A DNA stretch of 64,000 bases, taken from Larix kaempferi (lineage: Eukaryota > Streptophyta > Pinopsida > Pinales > Pinaceae). Below, in pieces: positions 46,674 to 58,113 of the stretch. The DNA lies in assembly GCA_027924585.1 (NCBI GenBank), contig BSBM01000964.1:1247501-1311500 (forward strand). The letters are read 5' to 3'. The stretch's first letter is position 1. Every line of letters starts with the position of its first letter. The notes below the pieces were generated by a model, which saw only the letters and a program-made list of their open reading frames with translations, ran no database searches and was not told the DNA's origin. The translations under genes were made by a program, and so were the position numbers.

Positions 46674-47665
46674 TCCAAACCTTTTTATGGAAGAGTTTGA
46701 GGAAAAATCAATTAATTCATTCCCACATAAACCAAAATGGTGGCTTGGATTTGTATATGATGCATTTAGTAATTGACCACATGGTGAAGAGAAGTTGGCC
46801 CGGAGTTCTTAAAACACCTTAATAATCAATGTGAAATCATTAAGTTCACCTTGGAGAAAGAGGATGCTAAATGCCTTCCCTTCTTGGATGTACTTATCAC
46901 AAAGAAGCATGACAAATATCTCTCTCACCAAGTATATACAAAGAGAACTCATACGGATAGGTACCTTCATGTAGACTTACACCATCATCCAGCCCAAAAA
47001 AATGGAATAATCAATACCTTAGCCACTCATGCATGAATATTTTCAGATATGGATCACATGGAAAAAGAGTTGGATCACCTTAAGGCATCCCTCATGAACA
47101 ATGGATATGTTGAAGAGAAAATTAATAAAGTTATCCGAAAAGTAAAAAGAAACAAAACAAAGGTCCGAAACATAGATGCATCTCTTCCTCAAATTACCTT
47201 TCCATATATCCATGGTACTACAAACAAAATTGCTAAGATTCTAAAAAAGAAAAACATAATGGTTGCATTTGCTCCTCCAAACTCTTTAAGAACCATGCTT
47301 GACAAAGCCAAAGATCCTATAGATCCAAAGCACCAAAGAGGTGTCTGTAAAACACCATGTTCTTGTGGTAAGGCATACATAGGAGAGACTGGGCGATCAA
47401 TTGAAAGTAGGTTTAAAAAAGCATAGTTGCGGACCTACGACATCAAAGAATTAATATCTATGTTATTGCGGAACACTCTCACACCACCAAACATCACATA
47501 TGCCTCAAAGAATCTAAGGTCTTAGCAATTATCCCCAATTACTACAAAAGAACAATTTGAGAGGCCATAGAGATTGAAAAATGCACTAATAACCTCAACC
47601 ATGATGATGGTCTAAGATTAAAAGAAGCATGGAAACCTATTATTCAAATACTAAAAGACAAATAG
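46674..47665 (+). pseudogene. PLE RT C-terminus, linker and GIY-YIG endonuclease (copy 2)
   Basis: Seen: NLFMEEFEEKSINSF, HKPKWWLGFVYDAF (the usual YVDD is VYDA, so one catalytic Asp is lost), CEIIKFTLEKEDAKCLPFLD, HTDRYLHVDLHHHPAQKNG (the conserved PLE thumb motif), FPYIHGTTNKIAKIL, and GVCKTPCSCGKAYIGETGRS. The GVY Tyr is Cys here. Stops at about 46767, 47034 and 47424 and frame changes break the gene. Domain order RT-linker-EN is that of canonical EN+ PLEs. Confidence 0.86.
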
Positions 47666-47784
47666 TAATATTCTTAACCCTAATCTAAGCTGACTATGTC
47701 ATGATTTCAACGCCAAGGGGTTAATAATCACTATTTATCTCCCATCTCCAAAGTGCAACAAAGGAGTGTGAGCCTCTTTGAGTC

Positions 47785-47828
47785 TCTCCTGATGATGAAC
47801 CTGCTTGAAGGTTTAAAAATTGTCGAGT
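47785..47828 (+). ncRNA. Decayed hammerhead-like motif, PLE copy 2
   Basis: CTGATGA at 47789-47795 and GAACC/GGTTT stem II remain, but GAAAC has become AAAAA. GTC followed by GAG restores the stem I match. Probably inactive. Confidence 0.45.
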
Positions 47829-47870
47829 ATAAATTCCTTACCACGGATTTCCTCTCATCAAAAAAAGGAT

Positions 47871-49451
47871 AAGACTCACTGGACTCAAATAACCCCTTTT
47901 TTTGTTCATTTTTAGAGTAAGGATGAGTGAGGTTTTGGCTCAAGCTTTCCAAGTCAAACTTGTCAAGCATAAAAAACTTTTGAATTACATGTGAGTCAAA
48001 TAAAATTTCTTGTTGGAGGGGATTTTGTTAATAAATATTCACTTGGCATAGATTAAGCATCAAACCAAGTACAACTTACAAGTCCGAGTTCTACTGGTCA
48101 AGTCATTTGCGTTGGAAAATGACCTGAGAACACTAGATAGGATTGGATTGTTCAATTTCAAACCAACTTGTTGCGTTTGTTGAATGAGCTATGGGATTTC
48201 ATTGTCATTTATATACTGGGCATATAATGATACATGTTGCAGTGTTTTTAGGGCCTTCCCATTTGGCATACTCCAAAGTAAATTCCTTCCGTTGAATGAG
48301 GTATTTTGACAATATCATATTATGGCTACTTACCCGGAGAATATCATTTGCAAGTGCATTCACCTTTTCACAGTATTGGATGACTTCGATGATGAGCCTG
48401 CATGAGCCTAGTCTCTTGAATTTCCCTTGATTGCCAAATCCAACAGACCTTGACATCCTCCCTCTATTTTTATCTTTGCTCAATATTGGAATTTTCAAAT
48501 CCTTTCGGTTTATAGCACTTATGTTGTACCAACACATTATCATAGACTCTTTTAGGTTTTATTTTAGCTTTCTTTATCTAGATATCAAGTGGCTAGTTTC
48601 TAGCCCTCACTTAGATCTATATTTCATTTCTATCTTTCTACTTTCAACATTGTTCTAGGAGATTCCTTGGCACTCTCACTTGTGTTGATTTTCCAACCAT
48701 TGTAAGCATATTCTACACTTAGAAAGATTAACCTAAAACCTGAAAACTCCAATCAATGCAACAACTTATGAACATGTTAATATACAAAATCACACCGTTG
48801 GATGTACAAACAATAAAAACATAAAAATTAACTCTCAATACTACATCTATATTCTATTCTATTGAAAATTGAAAGAAGAATTGTATTGCAGTAACTCAAA
48901 ACTTAATTACGTTAACTAGCATAGTGGTATTAAATGCAATTATGAGGTATATGCTTTTGAATTTGCCTAAATCCATAACATAGTGATGAGATAACCACCA
49001 GGTCTAGTCTATATGTCCTTCATCAAACATCAATAAGATTCAAGCTCTTGGAACTTCATAATTTAAATATATTTCCTTCATAAATAATTTGTATTAAATT
49101 GAACTCAAATGAGAAATAAGCAACAAATAAATATCCATATTATTTTGTATTTATATATAAATAACATATGCCTTAAAACCAAAGTGTCATATGTAGATCT
49201 AAAAATATCAATGATCCTCATATTATATCTATCTCCATAATTGTTTGAAAATTAAACATTTTATATATATCCATAAGAATGTCACATTATTTCCAAATAG
49301 TTACACATTAGATTATTTATAAGGAATTCCACGATAAAAAACTACAGTGAATGTAACCTTATTACAATAAACAACATCTCTATTATGAAGGGGAATTCAA
49401 GCCAACTTAGGAACATCATTAACAACCTTAGGATTAATTACATCCTTTCAA
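47871..49451. other. AT-rich DNA, no gene seen
   Basis: Short frames on both strands (for example 48205-48543 minus) have no recognisable domain. Confidence 0.5.
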
Positions 49452-49924
49452 TGTTGGAACCAAAGGCTATGTAGGTTCATCACACCTCTAGATCTTTTGG
49501 ATACAGTTAGTTGAAAGACAAAGTCGACTAGCAGTGTAGTTGACTAGATCCTTGATTGAGTGGTCAATTACTCGTCCAACTAAATGTTCAACGAGGCATT
49601 GGTAAGATCAACTAAAACAACCAATTAATCTACAGGGCGTTGAGGATTTCCTAGAAATTGTTCAAACCGACAACCCTTATTTTTGGATTAGATCATCCTC
49701 ACTTCAAGGAATTTTATTAGATATAGAGACTATAAAAGACTGACCTTATGGGTTGTATTGATATTAAAGAATGATGGTGATCTCTTATGATATATTGCAT
49801 TGTGATTTTTTATCATAATCATTGTGCTTAAGTGTTGTAAATGGTGTCTTTAGACACCAACTCTCTATTTATCTCTTTTGTTATTTTCTTTTTTATCCAG
49901 TTGTTCAAAGGGGTTTTCCCAACA
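49452..49924 (+). repeat. 5' LTR of copia-2 (inferred ends)
   Basis: Starts TGTTGG and ends CCAACA (6-bp inverted ends) directly before TGGTATCCGAGT. The partner LTR is outside the window. Confidence 0.65.
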
Positions 49925-49936
49925 TGGTATCCGAGT
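49925..49936 (+). other. Primer binding site of copia-2 (tRNA-Met type, mutated)
   Basis: TGGTATCCGAGT differs from the standard TGGTATCAGAGC at two positions. Confidence 0.7.
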
Positions 49937-50069
49937 TGTTGGTTTAGGCCTAGCTCGTTGTCTATAAATCGTGCTAAGTTAGATATGGGGTTGATCAACT
50001 ATGAGATGAATATTTGTCGACGGGTACCTACCTTTCAATTTGGATCAAATCTTTTTGATATCAGAAGGA

Positions 50070-50683
50070 TGGCTTCCAAGATATAACATGTTATTTTGAA
50101 TGGCCATAACTATGCAATATGAGCACCAAATATGGAAACATTCTTGAAGAACAAGGGACTATGGAAATATACCAAGGTCTCTATTCCAATTCTGACTAAT
50201 GACCAGGCTAAATTTGTCATCGGCGAAAAGAAGGATGAGGTTGTTGGTGTCATTATGATGTACATTTCAAGGGAGATTCACTTTTATTCATGTGGGGTCG
50301 ACTTCCCTCCTGCCATTTGGAGTAAGCTAAAGTCGATGTTCTACAAGGTTAATGGAAATCAAGTGATGCAAATAGAGAAAGAGTTGATCTCTCTAAAACC
50401 CCATTCCTTTAGAAGGATTGAGGAATATTTGGCTTGCATCAAACAACTACAATTGAAATTGGAAGAATGTGACAAGAGTTTTCTGAAGAAGGATGGACAA
50501 TTCATTGAACTGGTCTTGATGAATCTGAGGACACCTTATGACGTATTATGCTCCTCATTTCGCGCCAGTTGGATGTCATGCAAAGAAGATGGTAAGGAAT
50601 TCACCTTTGATACCTTCTATGATTTATTGATCAAGGATCAACAAAAGTTGCTTGATGAAGGGAATCTTGGTAGAAGACACTAG
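50070..50683 (+). pseudogene. copia-2 gag
   Basis: From MASKI (50070), with stops at 50082-50084 and 50118-50120, then open 50132-50683. Typical copia gag text: LNGHNYAI, WKYTKVSIPILTNDQ, IWSKLKSMFYKVNGNQ, RIEEYLACIKQLQLKLEECD. The last part lists ELVLMNLRTPYDVLCSSFRAS. A zinc knuckle CHYCGKLGHVEKK follows near 50829, outside the open segment. Confidence 0.82.
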
Positions 50684-50819
50684 GATCAATTGCTCAAAGG
50701 CAAGTTCAATCCAAATTATCAAGAACATGTTCGAATGGAAAACAATTGGAGTGTATTGACCATCCTACTAAAGGAAAAACCGACGAGTCAACATTGACCA
50801 AGAAGAATCGAAAGAAGAA

Positions 50820-52124
50820 AACTTGTCACTACTGTGGAAAATTGGGACATGTGGAGAAAAAAGGACTTGGAAGAAAAGATCAAGCATCTTGAATAAGGCG
50901 CATGAACTAGTCCCTCTATTAATTGAACTGCAAAAAACACTTCCCAGGAATTACATGCTCATACCACTCAGACCAAGTGGATAGTCAATTCAGGTTGAAC
51001 TCATCATATGGATAACAATGCTTCTTTGCTCTCTTCCTTGAGTGGAGCTCTAGAACATAATATTTATGTAGCTGATGATTATGCTCTTATGATTGTTGGA
51101 AGTGGAGATGTTGAATGTCGACATGGTTGAATATCCAATGTCTATCACATGCCTAGCTTGAGCACAAAATTGTTGTTGGTTTCTCAACTTACACATACTA
51201 AAAATATTGTTGAGTTTTGTTCAAATCACTTTATTGTAAAGGATATGAGGCATGGGGGGAGATTATTGCTTCAGGATACTTATATCCCAAAGACATACTA
51301 TACAAGTTCTATGAATCTCCTAGGATGGATTTCCAACCGACTGGACCAACCACACTCATTGCTCAAACCAACGACATAAGTTGAATTTACCATGAATGAC
51401 TTGGACATCTAAACTTCAGAAGTTTGAACATGATGGTAACAAAGAATATGGTTACTAGTCTCCCAAATACTATTCCACCTTATGGAGTTTGTAGAGAATG
51501 CATGCTTGGAAAATATCATTGGGCACCTTTTGATTCCAAGAAAGCATGGTGAGCACAAGGCCAGCTAGAAATTTTTCACAGCGATATATGTTGCATGAAC
51601 AAACCCTCATTAGTAGGTGCAAAGTATGTCTTAACCTTCATTGATGATTTCTCTAGATTTACATGGGTCTATTTCTTGAAAAATTAGATTGATGTCTTTG
51701 AAATATTCAAGGAATTTAGGGCATTGGCTTAAAAGCAATGTGGTTGACCTATCAAATTCTTGAGATCAGACAATGGTGGAGAATATATGAGTTGATATTT
51801 TAAAGAATATCTCTTTCGAAATGGTATTTCTTAATAGAGATCTATCCTTCACACCCCTCAATAGAATGGAGTGGAAGAAAGAAAGAATAGGACTTTGGTA
51901 GAAATGGCTCGGTGCCTACTACAGACCAAAGACCTTCCAAATAGATTTTGGGTAGAAGTTTTTTATTACTCAGACTATCTCATGAAACTTGTTCCAACTA
52001 GAGTTGTTAGTTACATGACTCTAGTTGAGAAGTGGAGAAGAAGAAAACCCTATGTCAGACACCTTTGAACATTTGGATGTATTGCTTGTGAACATATCAG
52101 TGATAACTAGAGGAAGAAGTTAGA
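50820..52124 (+). pseudogene. copia-2 zinc knuckle, protease and integrase, 5' part
   Basis: Protease WIVNSG then a TGA, then THHMDN: the catalytic DSG is NSG. Integrase: GHLNFRSLNMM, CRECMLGKYHWAPFDSKK, EIFHSDICC, FIDDFSRFTWVYFLKN, FLRSDNGGEYMS and NGVEERKNRTLVEMARC. DDE residues are kept, but at least eight in-frame stops are present. The sequence stops at KKLDA (52124-52128), where the DNA transposon is inserted. Confidence 0.85.
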
Positions 52125-52128
52125 TGCA

Positions 52129-52155
52129 GAGTGTTCCCATGAACATGGGTAACAC
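52129..52155 (+). repeat. Left terminal inverted repeat of the DNA transposon
   Basis: Pairs with 55533-55559. The inner GGGTAACAC is identical in both, followed by (G/T)TTTTGG. Confidence 0.8.
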
Positions 52156-52189
52156 GTTTTGGAAAGAAGAGGGCATGAGAATGGTAAAA

Positions 52190-52400
52190 AATGATGTCGA
52201 TCGATCTTTTGTTAATCCCTTGATCAAGATTTTGAAATCTCGATCAAGGTCTTAATAAAGTACTCGATCAAGCTATTTTCAGAAGCTCGATCGAGGGTTG
52301 AAAAAAATCTCAATTGAGCTAGATAGCTCGAACGAGGGATTTCTTAACCCTTGATCTAGCTTTTAAAATCTCGATATAGCTTTTTAAAAAGCTCGATCGA
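52190..52400. repeat. Subterminal CTCGATC(G)A(G) repeats, left side
   Basis: About ten short motifs of the type AGCTCGATCGAG, CTCGATCAAG and variants at 15-25 bp spacing. Related copies lie at 54435-54840 on the other side of the solo LTR. Confidence 0.75.
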
Positions 52401-52404
52401 GCCT

Positions 52405-54429
52405 TGTAATGTCCCTTGTTAGGAATTTTATTAAAATGGCAATTTTTCACTTTTTTTCCCTAGTTCGACCTTTGACTAGTTTTGAGCTCTAGGTCTCCAA
52501 ATTGCTCCAATTGCTCCCAAATCTTTTGAGAAGGTATATGGATGATTTTAGAACATAAATATGTGTTTCAGGGATTCTTTTGGACCTTTAAAATACTTCT
52601 GTGAATCCTCTTTTGATTTTGGCCAATCTAGGGAACTTTACTACTAATTTCCCTTTGACTAGTATTGGTCTCTAGGTCTCAAATTGGCTCCAAATGCCAT
52701 CAAATATTCAAGGAAGGTGTATGACTGATATTTGTACTTGATTATGATGTTCAGGGATTATTTATGACCATCAAAAGACTCTTTCAAACTTGTTTAATAT
52801 TCTGGACAAAGTATGGAATTTAACTAGCAATTTGAGGTTCAAATCCCCCCAGGGTAATGACTGAAATTGGCTTTCCAAATGCCTCCAAACCCACTCGAAT
52901 TTATGAAAAGAGGTAGGGGATGTCTAAAGTATGTTATTAATGTCTCATATGCACCATTAATCAGTTATTAAGTATTTTCTAACCTTCTCCCAAACAACAG
53001 CAAAAATCACTAGTTCGACCCTTGGGGAAATGGCACCAAATCTTCTCCAAATGTAAATAAACTGAGTAAAATGAATTCAAATGCTTAAGTACTGAACATG
53101 AAACTTGTATAATACATCAATAACATTCCATTAATAATTAAACCATTATTATTTTACTTATCCATTCGAATCCATCAACATTACATTGGTTCACAACAAG
53201 GTAGTGGGGAAATGGCACTGTTCTTTCATTAAAAATGAGATTTATACATTTCTAATTGGAATTTCCACCTGAAAATTTATGGAGATTAAGAATAGAGTAT
53301 TTAGTTCATATTAAAAAATAAATGGGGCATTAGAAGCTCCCCCAAAGAGTACAATAGCTCACCAAAAACGCCCTCCCTCAAGGAGCAAGAATATGCCTTC
53401 AAAACTGAAAATGGTTGAGAGAATGTGATGTATTAGAAGAAACCATGATATGCCCTGTAGCTTAAACCTACAACAAATGATTCCATTAAAGCTCCAAATG
53501 AAAGGTCTGAATGGCCTTTCCAATTACCAACTTGGATGGGAATCTTTCACCCTCGAAATTGGTTAAGGCAAGAAACTAATCATCCACTAGCTCTCCCTCT
53601 TCATAAATGCAATTGCAAATTTCTCAAATGATCAAAATATGGTTTCATTCTTTGTTTTTGACATTTATAAACTTCTAATTTCCTCCATGGGTAGAATTCC
53701 TTCCAAGAGACTCATGCCAACTCAAGTTGGGAAGATATTCCAAAGAACACCACTTGTACAACAATTCATAGTCTCCCACTTCCACCAAATCACATGTGGA
53801 AGCATATTAGCTGCCCTAACTCCCTTGATCTCCCTCTTGGAGGCTATTTTTAGCCCTGCATGTCATATATGTCATATGTCAGCCTTCAGGTCTGATTTGT
53901 GTCATAGGTGTCATAGCATCTTCATCATTGTTGTCATAGAGCTAGGGAATATATCCCAAGTGTCTCACTAGCTCCAAATTGTCTCTTCCTCTTCCATGAG
54001 AGTTACTCTTCCTCTACATTTCGACCTTGGATGAGTCATGCAATGAATAATACCTTTTGAACTCCCCCAAGTATGTTACCATTCACCTTGAATTCGAATT
54101 GGTGAGATAATGATGCCAAGTGTAGTGGGGAAATCTAGCCATATGTGGGTCCCCCTTCCTCCATGTGTCTTCATGATCAAATGTCACTTTGATTTTCACT
54201 TGTATATATTTATTTATCTCCTTTATTAAATATTTATTCCATTCTAATGTTCAAACATCATTTATTATTCCCCTTATTCCAAATCCCAAAGCCTCCACCC
54301 CAAACCTAGGAAACTAGTAATTTTCCTCCTTGGCAATTATTTGACCCTTAGCATCAATTTGACAAACTCTAATGAATATGTCCAATGTTCTTAGGCCATT
54401 GTGACCCAATGCCAATTTGGGACATGACA
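52405..54429 (+). mobile_element. Solo LTR (2,025 bp) inside the DNA transposon
   Basis: Starts TGTAATGTCCC and ends GGGACATGACA (10 of 11 inverted matches, TG...CA), flanked by the 5-bp duplication AGCCT at 52400-52404 and 54430-54434. No coding content, primer site or internal region. This is what unequal recombination between LTRs leaves behind. Strand is arbitrary. Confidence 0.85.
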
Positions 54430-54840
54430 AGCCTTTAAAATCTATATCTATCTTTTCAAAAAGCTAAATCTAGCTTTTTAAAACTCTAGATTGAGCTTTT
54501 TAAAAAGCTATATCGAGATTTTTAAAAATCTAGATCAAGCTTTTAAAAGCTAGATCGAGCTTTTAAAATCTATATCAATATTTTAAGCTTGATCAAGCTT
54601 TTAAAAGCTAGATCGAGCTTTTAAAATCTAGATCAATATTTTAAGCTTGATCAAGCTCCTTAATTCAAAATAAACTACACATGGTTTTTTTCATTTTTTT
54701 ATTCACAAGAGCTCGATCGAGCTTTCAGTTTAACCACACTTAAACCCTTCATCAAGATATTTAAAATCCACCCAAAACCTCGATCAAGGGTTTTTAACAC
54801 CTCAATCGAGCTATTAGCTCGATCAAGGGATTTAAAAACA
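54430..54840. repeat. Subterminal CTCGATCGAGCTTTTAAA repeats, right side
   Basis: Dense 20-24 bp units such as AGCTAGATCGAGCTTTTAAA and AAGCTTGATCAAGCTTTTAA, many palindromic. Confidence 0.75.
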
Positions 54841-55330
54841 GGATTTTAGCTCTCTTTTATGCAATTTTAATTTTACTTCCTTCTTTACCTTGCCTAAATG
54901 CTATCCTATGATGCACTTTAGGTGGTAGACTTCATACCAATAGATTCGTCAACGAATCATTTATCCAATGGCATATAATTTACAGGTTTATGAGTTCATA
55001 TGATAATTTTTTTTTTTCTTTTCAAACTTACACTTACAAAACCATGTCCACAACTTCGAATCAACACAAAGAAAAATCAATAACACAGAAAGTACACAAC
55101 CAAAAAATTTCAAAAAATATATACACCCCAAACCAACGCATGCTCTTCAAAAGTGTATTTTTTCTTTTTGGAATTTTGTAACCAGCAAAAAAAGGTTTAT
55201 GTGCACACACATGTACAAAATGCAATTAAAAATTTCAATGGTTAGTTTCAAAAATTAATAAAAAATATAATTTTCCAACATAAATTTATAAAAAAACATG
55301 TGCGTGCCAGGTCATTTTGTGTAGATTATG

Positions 55331-55337
<7 letters not shown>

Positions 55338-55370
<33 letters not shown>
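55338..55370. repeat. (AT)n microsatellite
   Basis: About 16 uninterrupted AT dinucleotides. Confidence 0.95.
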
Positions 55371-55373
<3 letters not shown>

Positions 55374-55532
55374 CATGTACACAAACCACTTGTTAACTTT
55401 TCCGGAACATAATTCCCTACAATTTGTTTTTTTGTTGCGTTTCGGAATTCAGAAGGCATATATGAGTTTTGAGAGCTTCGACTTAATAAATGAGTAAAAA
55501 ATCAAATTTTCACCGTCACGTTTGGCCAAAAA

Positions 55533-55559
55533 GTGTTACCCATCTTCATGGATTCACCC
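55533..55559 (-). repeat. Right terminal inverted repeat of the DNA transposon
   Basis: Reverse complement of the left end with a few mismatches. Confidence 0.8.
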
Positions 55560-55563
55560 TGCA

Positions 55564-57475
55564 AAGAGTCATGCTTGCATCATGATGGGTAATTCTGATG
55601 AATCAAAAGCATATCGACTATTTGACCTAGTCAAACAACTGATTTTTTTTAGTAGAAATGTGATCTTTAATGAGAATATTTCAGGTACTAATTTATTGAA
55701 ACCATCCTCTTATCTATTACAGAGTGATCCTTTTGATATTTATAAAGAATATGGATAGATTGTACCTTCTTTTGAATTTTTGACCAGATAGTCAATTTTT
55801 TTGCTGACTCGGCTGGTGTTTAGTCTACATCAATTGAAAACGTTGACACCCCTTCTCATATGTATAACAATAATTGACTTGAATCACCATTTAATTGTCT
55901 ATCCCGATGGGATGCTAAAACAATTGAAGTTGTTGGACCTTATGTTGGAGATACTAGTATTGGTTGATAGACCCATAGTCAACAACAACATGGCAGCATT
56001 GCACTCATGGGACGTGTTCTTGAAAACTGTGATCCTGATAGTTATGTTGGTTCTCAGGGAGTGCTTGAATGGGAAAATTCTATGTTTGTTGAAATTGATT
56101 CTTTGGAGAAGAATTACACTTGGGAACTGGTTCCCCAACCACAAGGAAAGAATGTTGTGAAGTGTCGATGAGTCTACAAGACCAAGTTTACCTCTGATGG
56201 TGTTGTTTAAAGTCACAAATATTGACAAGTAGCCAAGGGATTCTCTCAGTAAGAATGCATCGACTACGGTGGAACCTTTGCCCCTATTGAAAAGATGAAC
56301 TCAATTAGAGTGATCCTTTCTCTTGCTGCTCATTTTGGATGGGAACTTCATCAAATGGATGTAAAAAGTGCCTTTCTTCATGGAGACTTGTTTGAAAAAA
56401 TATAAATGGAGCAACCTCCTAGTTTTGTGACAGATTCAGGTCTTGTTTATCGGCTGAAAAAGCCATTGTATGGTTTGAAACAAGCACCTTGTGCTTGGTA
56501 TAAGAATATTGATCGTTTATTTTTCAATATTAGCTTCAAACATTGTGAATCTGATCACAGTATTTATGTATTACATGTTCATGGTGATACTTTAATCGTG
56601 GCACTGTATGTTGATGTTTTGGTCATAACTAGAAACAATGTCAACCTGATTTTGGGATTGTAGAAACACCTTGAGGATACATTTGAAATGACTAATCTTG
56701 GTCTGTTGCGTTTCTTTTTGGGAGTCCAAATTTTGCAAATGAGTGATGGTATCTTTCTTTCTCAACCAAAATATTCTTTGGATCTTTTGAAACGATTCAA
56801 AATGGATGACTATAAGTCTTGTGCTACACCTTATCAATCTGGCGTTAAATTGTCTAAGGACTGTGACTCTCCTCGAATCGACACCACCTTTTATGGAAAA
56901 TTAATCGATAGCTTGATTTATATTACTCATAATCATCCTGATCTCTCCTTTGATGTTAGTGTGGTTTCTCGATTCGCGTGAGATCCATAAGAAAGCCACT
57001 GGAAAGATGCAACGAGAATTGCTTGTTATATTAAGGGAACTTATCAGTATGGTATAAAATATTGTTGCAATTCAAAACCACTTGTAGGGTTTACTAGTTA
57101 TGATTGAGAAGTGACACTGATGACTGAAATTCCACTTCTAGATATGTGTTTCGACTTATTTATGGACCCTTGGTATGGTCATGTAAGAAAAAAAAGGTAG
57201 TCTCCTTTTAGACTACAGGAGTGGAATATCGTGGAGTTGTTAATGCAAGTATAGAGGAAGTTTGGATTCGTCATCTTTTAGAGGAGCTTAGTTTTCTTGT
57301 TCAATCCTTGATTGTTATTCATTGTGACAATCAGAGTGTAATTCAGGTTGTTGATGATCCTGTTGCATATAGAAAAATGAAGCATGCTTAAATTTATGTC
57401 CACTACTTGAGACAGTTGATATAAGACAATATTTGTTGGGAACATTATATTCTTTGCATGTGGATTGAATAGAAA
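55564..57475 (+). pseudogene. copia-2 integrase end, RT and RNase H
   Basis: Resumes with KSHACIMMGNSDESKAYRLF (55564-55624). RT: WELVPQPQGKNVVK, FAPIEKMNSIRVILSLAA, HQMDVKSAFLHGDLFEK, RLKKPLYGLKQAPCAWY and LYVDVLVITRN, where the usual YVDD is YVDV. Then LLRFFLGVQILQMSDGIFLS and RNase H with CDNQSVIQVVDDPV. At least ten stops. It ends mid-RNase H at DNICWEHYIL, where copia-3 is inserted. Confidence 0.88.
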
Positions 57476-58002
57476 TGTTGATAGTTGACTAGAGTCGGAG
57501 TCGATAGACAGTGGAACTATGGTAGACTAACCAACCAGAATATTTGTTTGGTCGAAGGTAAATGATTGGTCGACGAGAAATCGATGGAATGACCAAAAGT
57601 ATCAATGGGAAATCGACCAAAATTCACCTAATCAAGTCGACTGTAACATAATAACTAAAAGTGGTTAGGAAGTTATGGATTTCCATTAATGAGAAGTTGG
57701 TTGTATTGCATCTATAAATAAAATGTAATGGCTATGCATGAGGAGAAGTAGTGTGTAGCATGATCGTGTAATGAAGTGTGATTTTGGTTCAACAAGTCAC
57801 AGTTGTAAACACCTGTTTTGAGTGTTGGATTAATAGATGAGTGGTAAAGTCACTAGTTTTCTAGTTTTCCTTAGGAGAGGGATTTCCAGGGTAATTTTTA
57901 TGTAATGTGTTGATGTGTTGTGTGCCATTGTCTATGTTATAATTGTGTTTAACTATATGAATCAAATTGAAAACCTATTTTAATTGGCATTTAGAACCAA
58001 CA
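57476..58002 (+). repeat. 5' LTR of copia-3
   Basis: 527 bp, TGTTG...CAACA termini, TATA-like CTATAAATAAA at about 57712, directly followed by the primer site. Not clearly alignable with the copia-2 LTR, although both share GTCGACTAG-like words. Confidence 0.75.
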
Positions 58003-58004
58003 GT

Positions 58005-58016
58005 TGGTATCGGAGC
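58005..58016 (+). other. Primer binding site of copia-3 (tRNA-Met type)
   Basis: TGGTATCGGAGC differs from the standard site at one position. Confidence 0.8.
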
Positions 58017-58113
58017 TATATTTGGCTGTTCGGGGACACCTTTGTTGTTGAGGGCTTGGCTTGGGCCTAGATCTAGTGAATACAATTTTCTAGAGAGATT
58101 GATTTATAGTTAG

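Larger units (their letters stand above)
46590..47870 (+). mobile_element. Penelope-like retroelement, copy 2 (RT end, linker, endonuclease)
   Basis: Same orientation as copy 1 and following it closely. It carries the C-terminal third of the RT, the linker and the GIY-YIG domain, then the same 3' sequence and hammerhead-like motif. Tandem or partial-tandem copies are common for PLEs. A 36-bp stretch starting AGAGTTTGAGGAAAAATCAA is duplicated at about 46613 and 46691. Confidence 0.82.
52129..55559. mobile_element. Non-autonomous TIR DNA transposon with TGCA target duplication, superfamily unassigned
   Basis: Termini: left GAGTGTTCCCATGAACATGG (52129) continuing GTAACAC; right, complemented, GGGTGAATCCATGAAGATGG (from 55559) continuing GTAACAC. 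That is 27 bp with 5-6 mismatches. TGCA flanks both ends (52125-52128 and 55560-55563). With one TGCA and the insert omitted, the copia integrase reads straight through as KLDAKSHACIMMG, which supports precise boundaries. Subterminal parts are full of AGCTCGATCGAGCTTTTAAA-like palindromic repeats. There is no transposase. Without the solo LTR at 52405-54429 it is about 1.4 kb. Confidence 0.75.
49452..57475 (+). mobile_element. Ty1/copia element (copia-2), split by two insertions, 3' end not in window
   Basis: 5' LTR 49452-49924, decayed Met primer site, gag, zinc knuckle, protease, integrase to about 52124, a DNA-transposon insertion, then integrase end, RT and RNase H from 55564. It is cut at 57475 by the LTR of a second copia element. 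Many stops in every domain. Confidence 0.85.

Noticed and set aside
57476-58002. LTR shared by copia-2 and copia-3 (tandem element)
   Set aside because: Its sequence does not align with the copia-2 5' LTR at 49452-49924, and it interrupts copia-2 RNase H.
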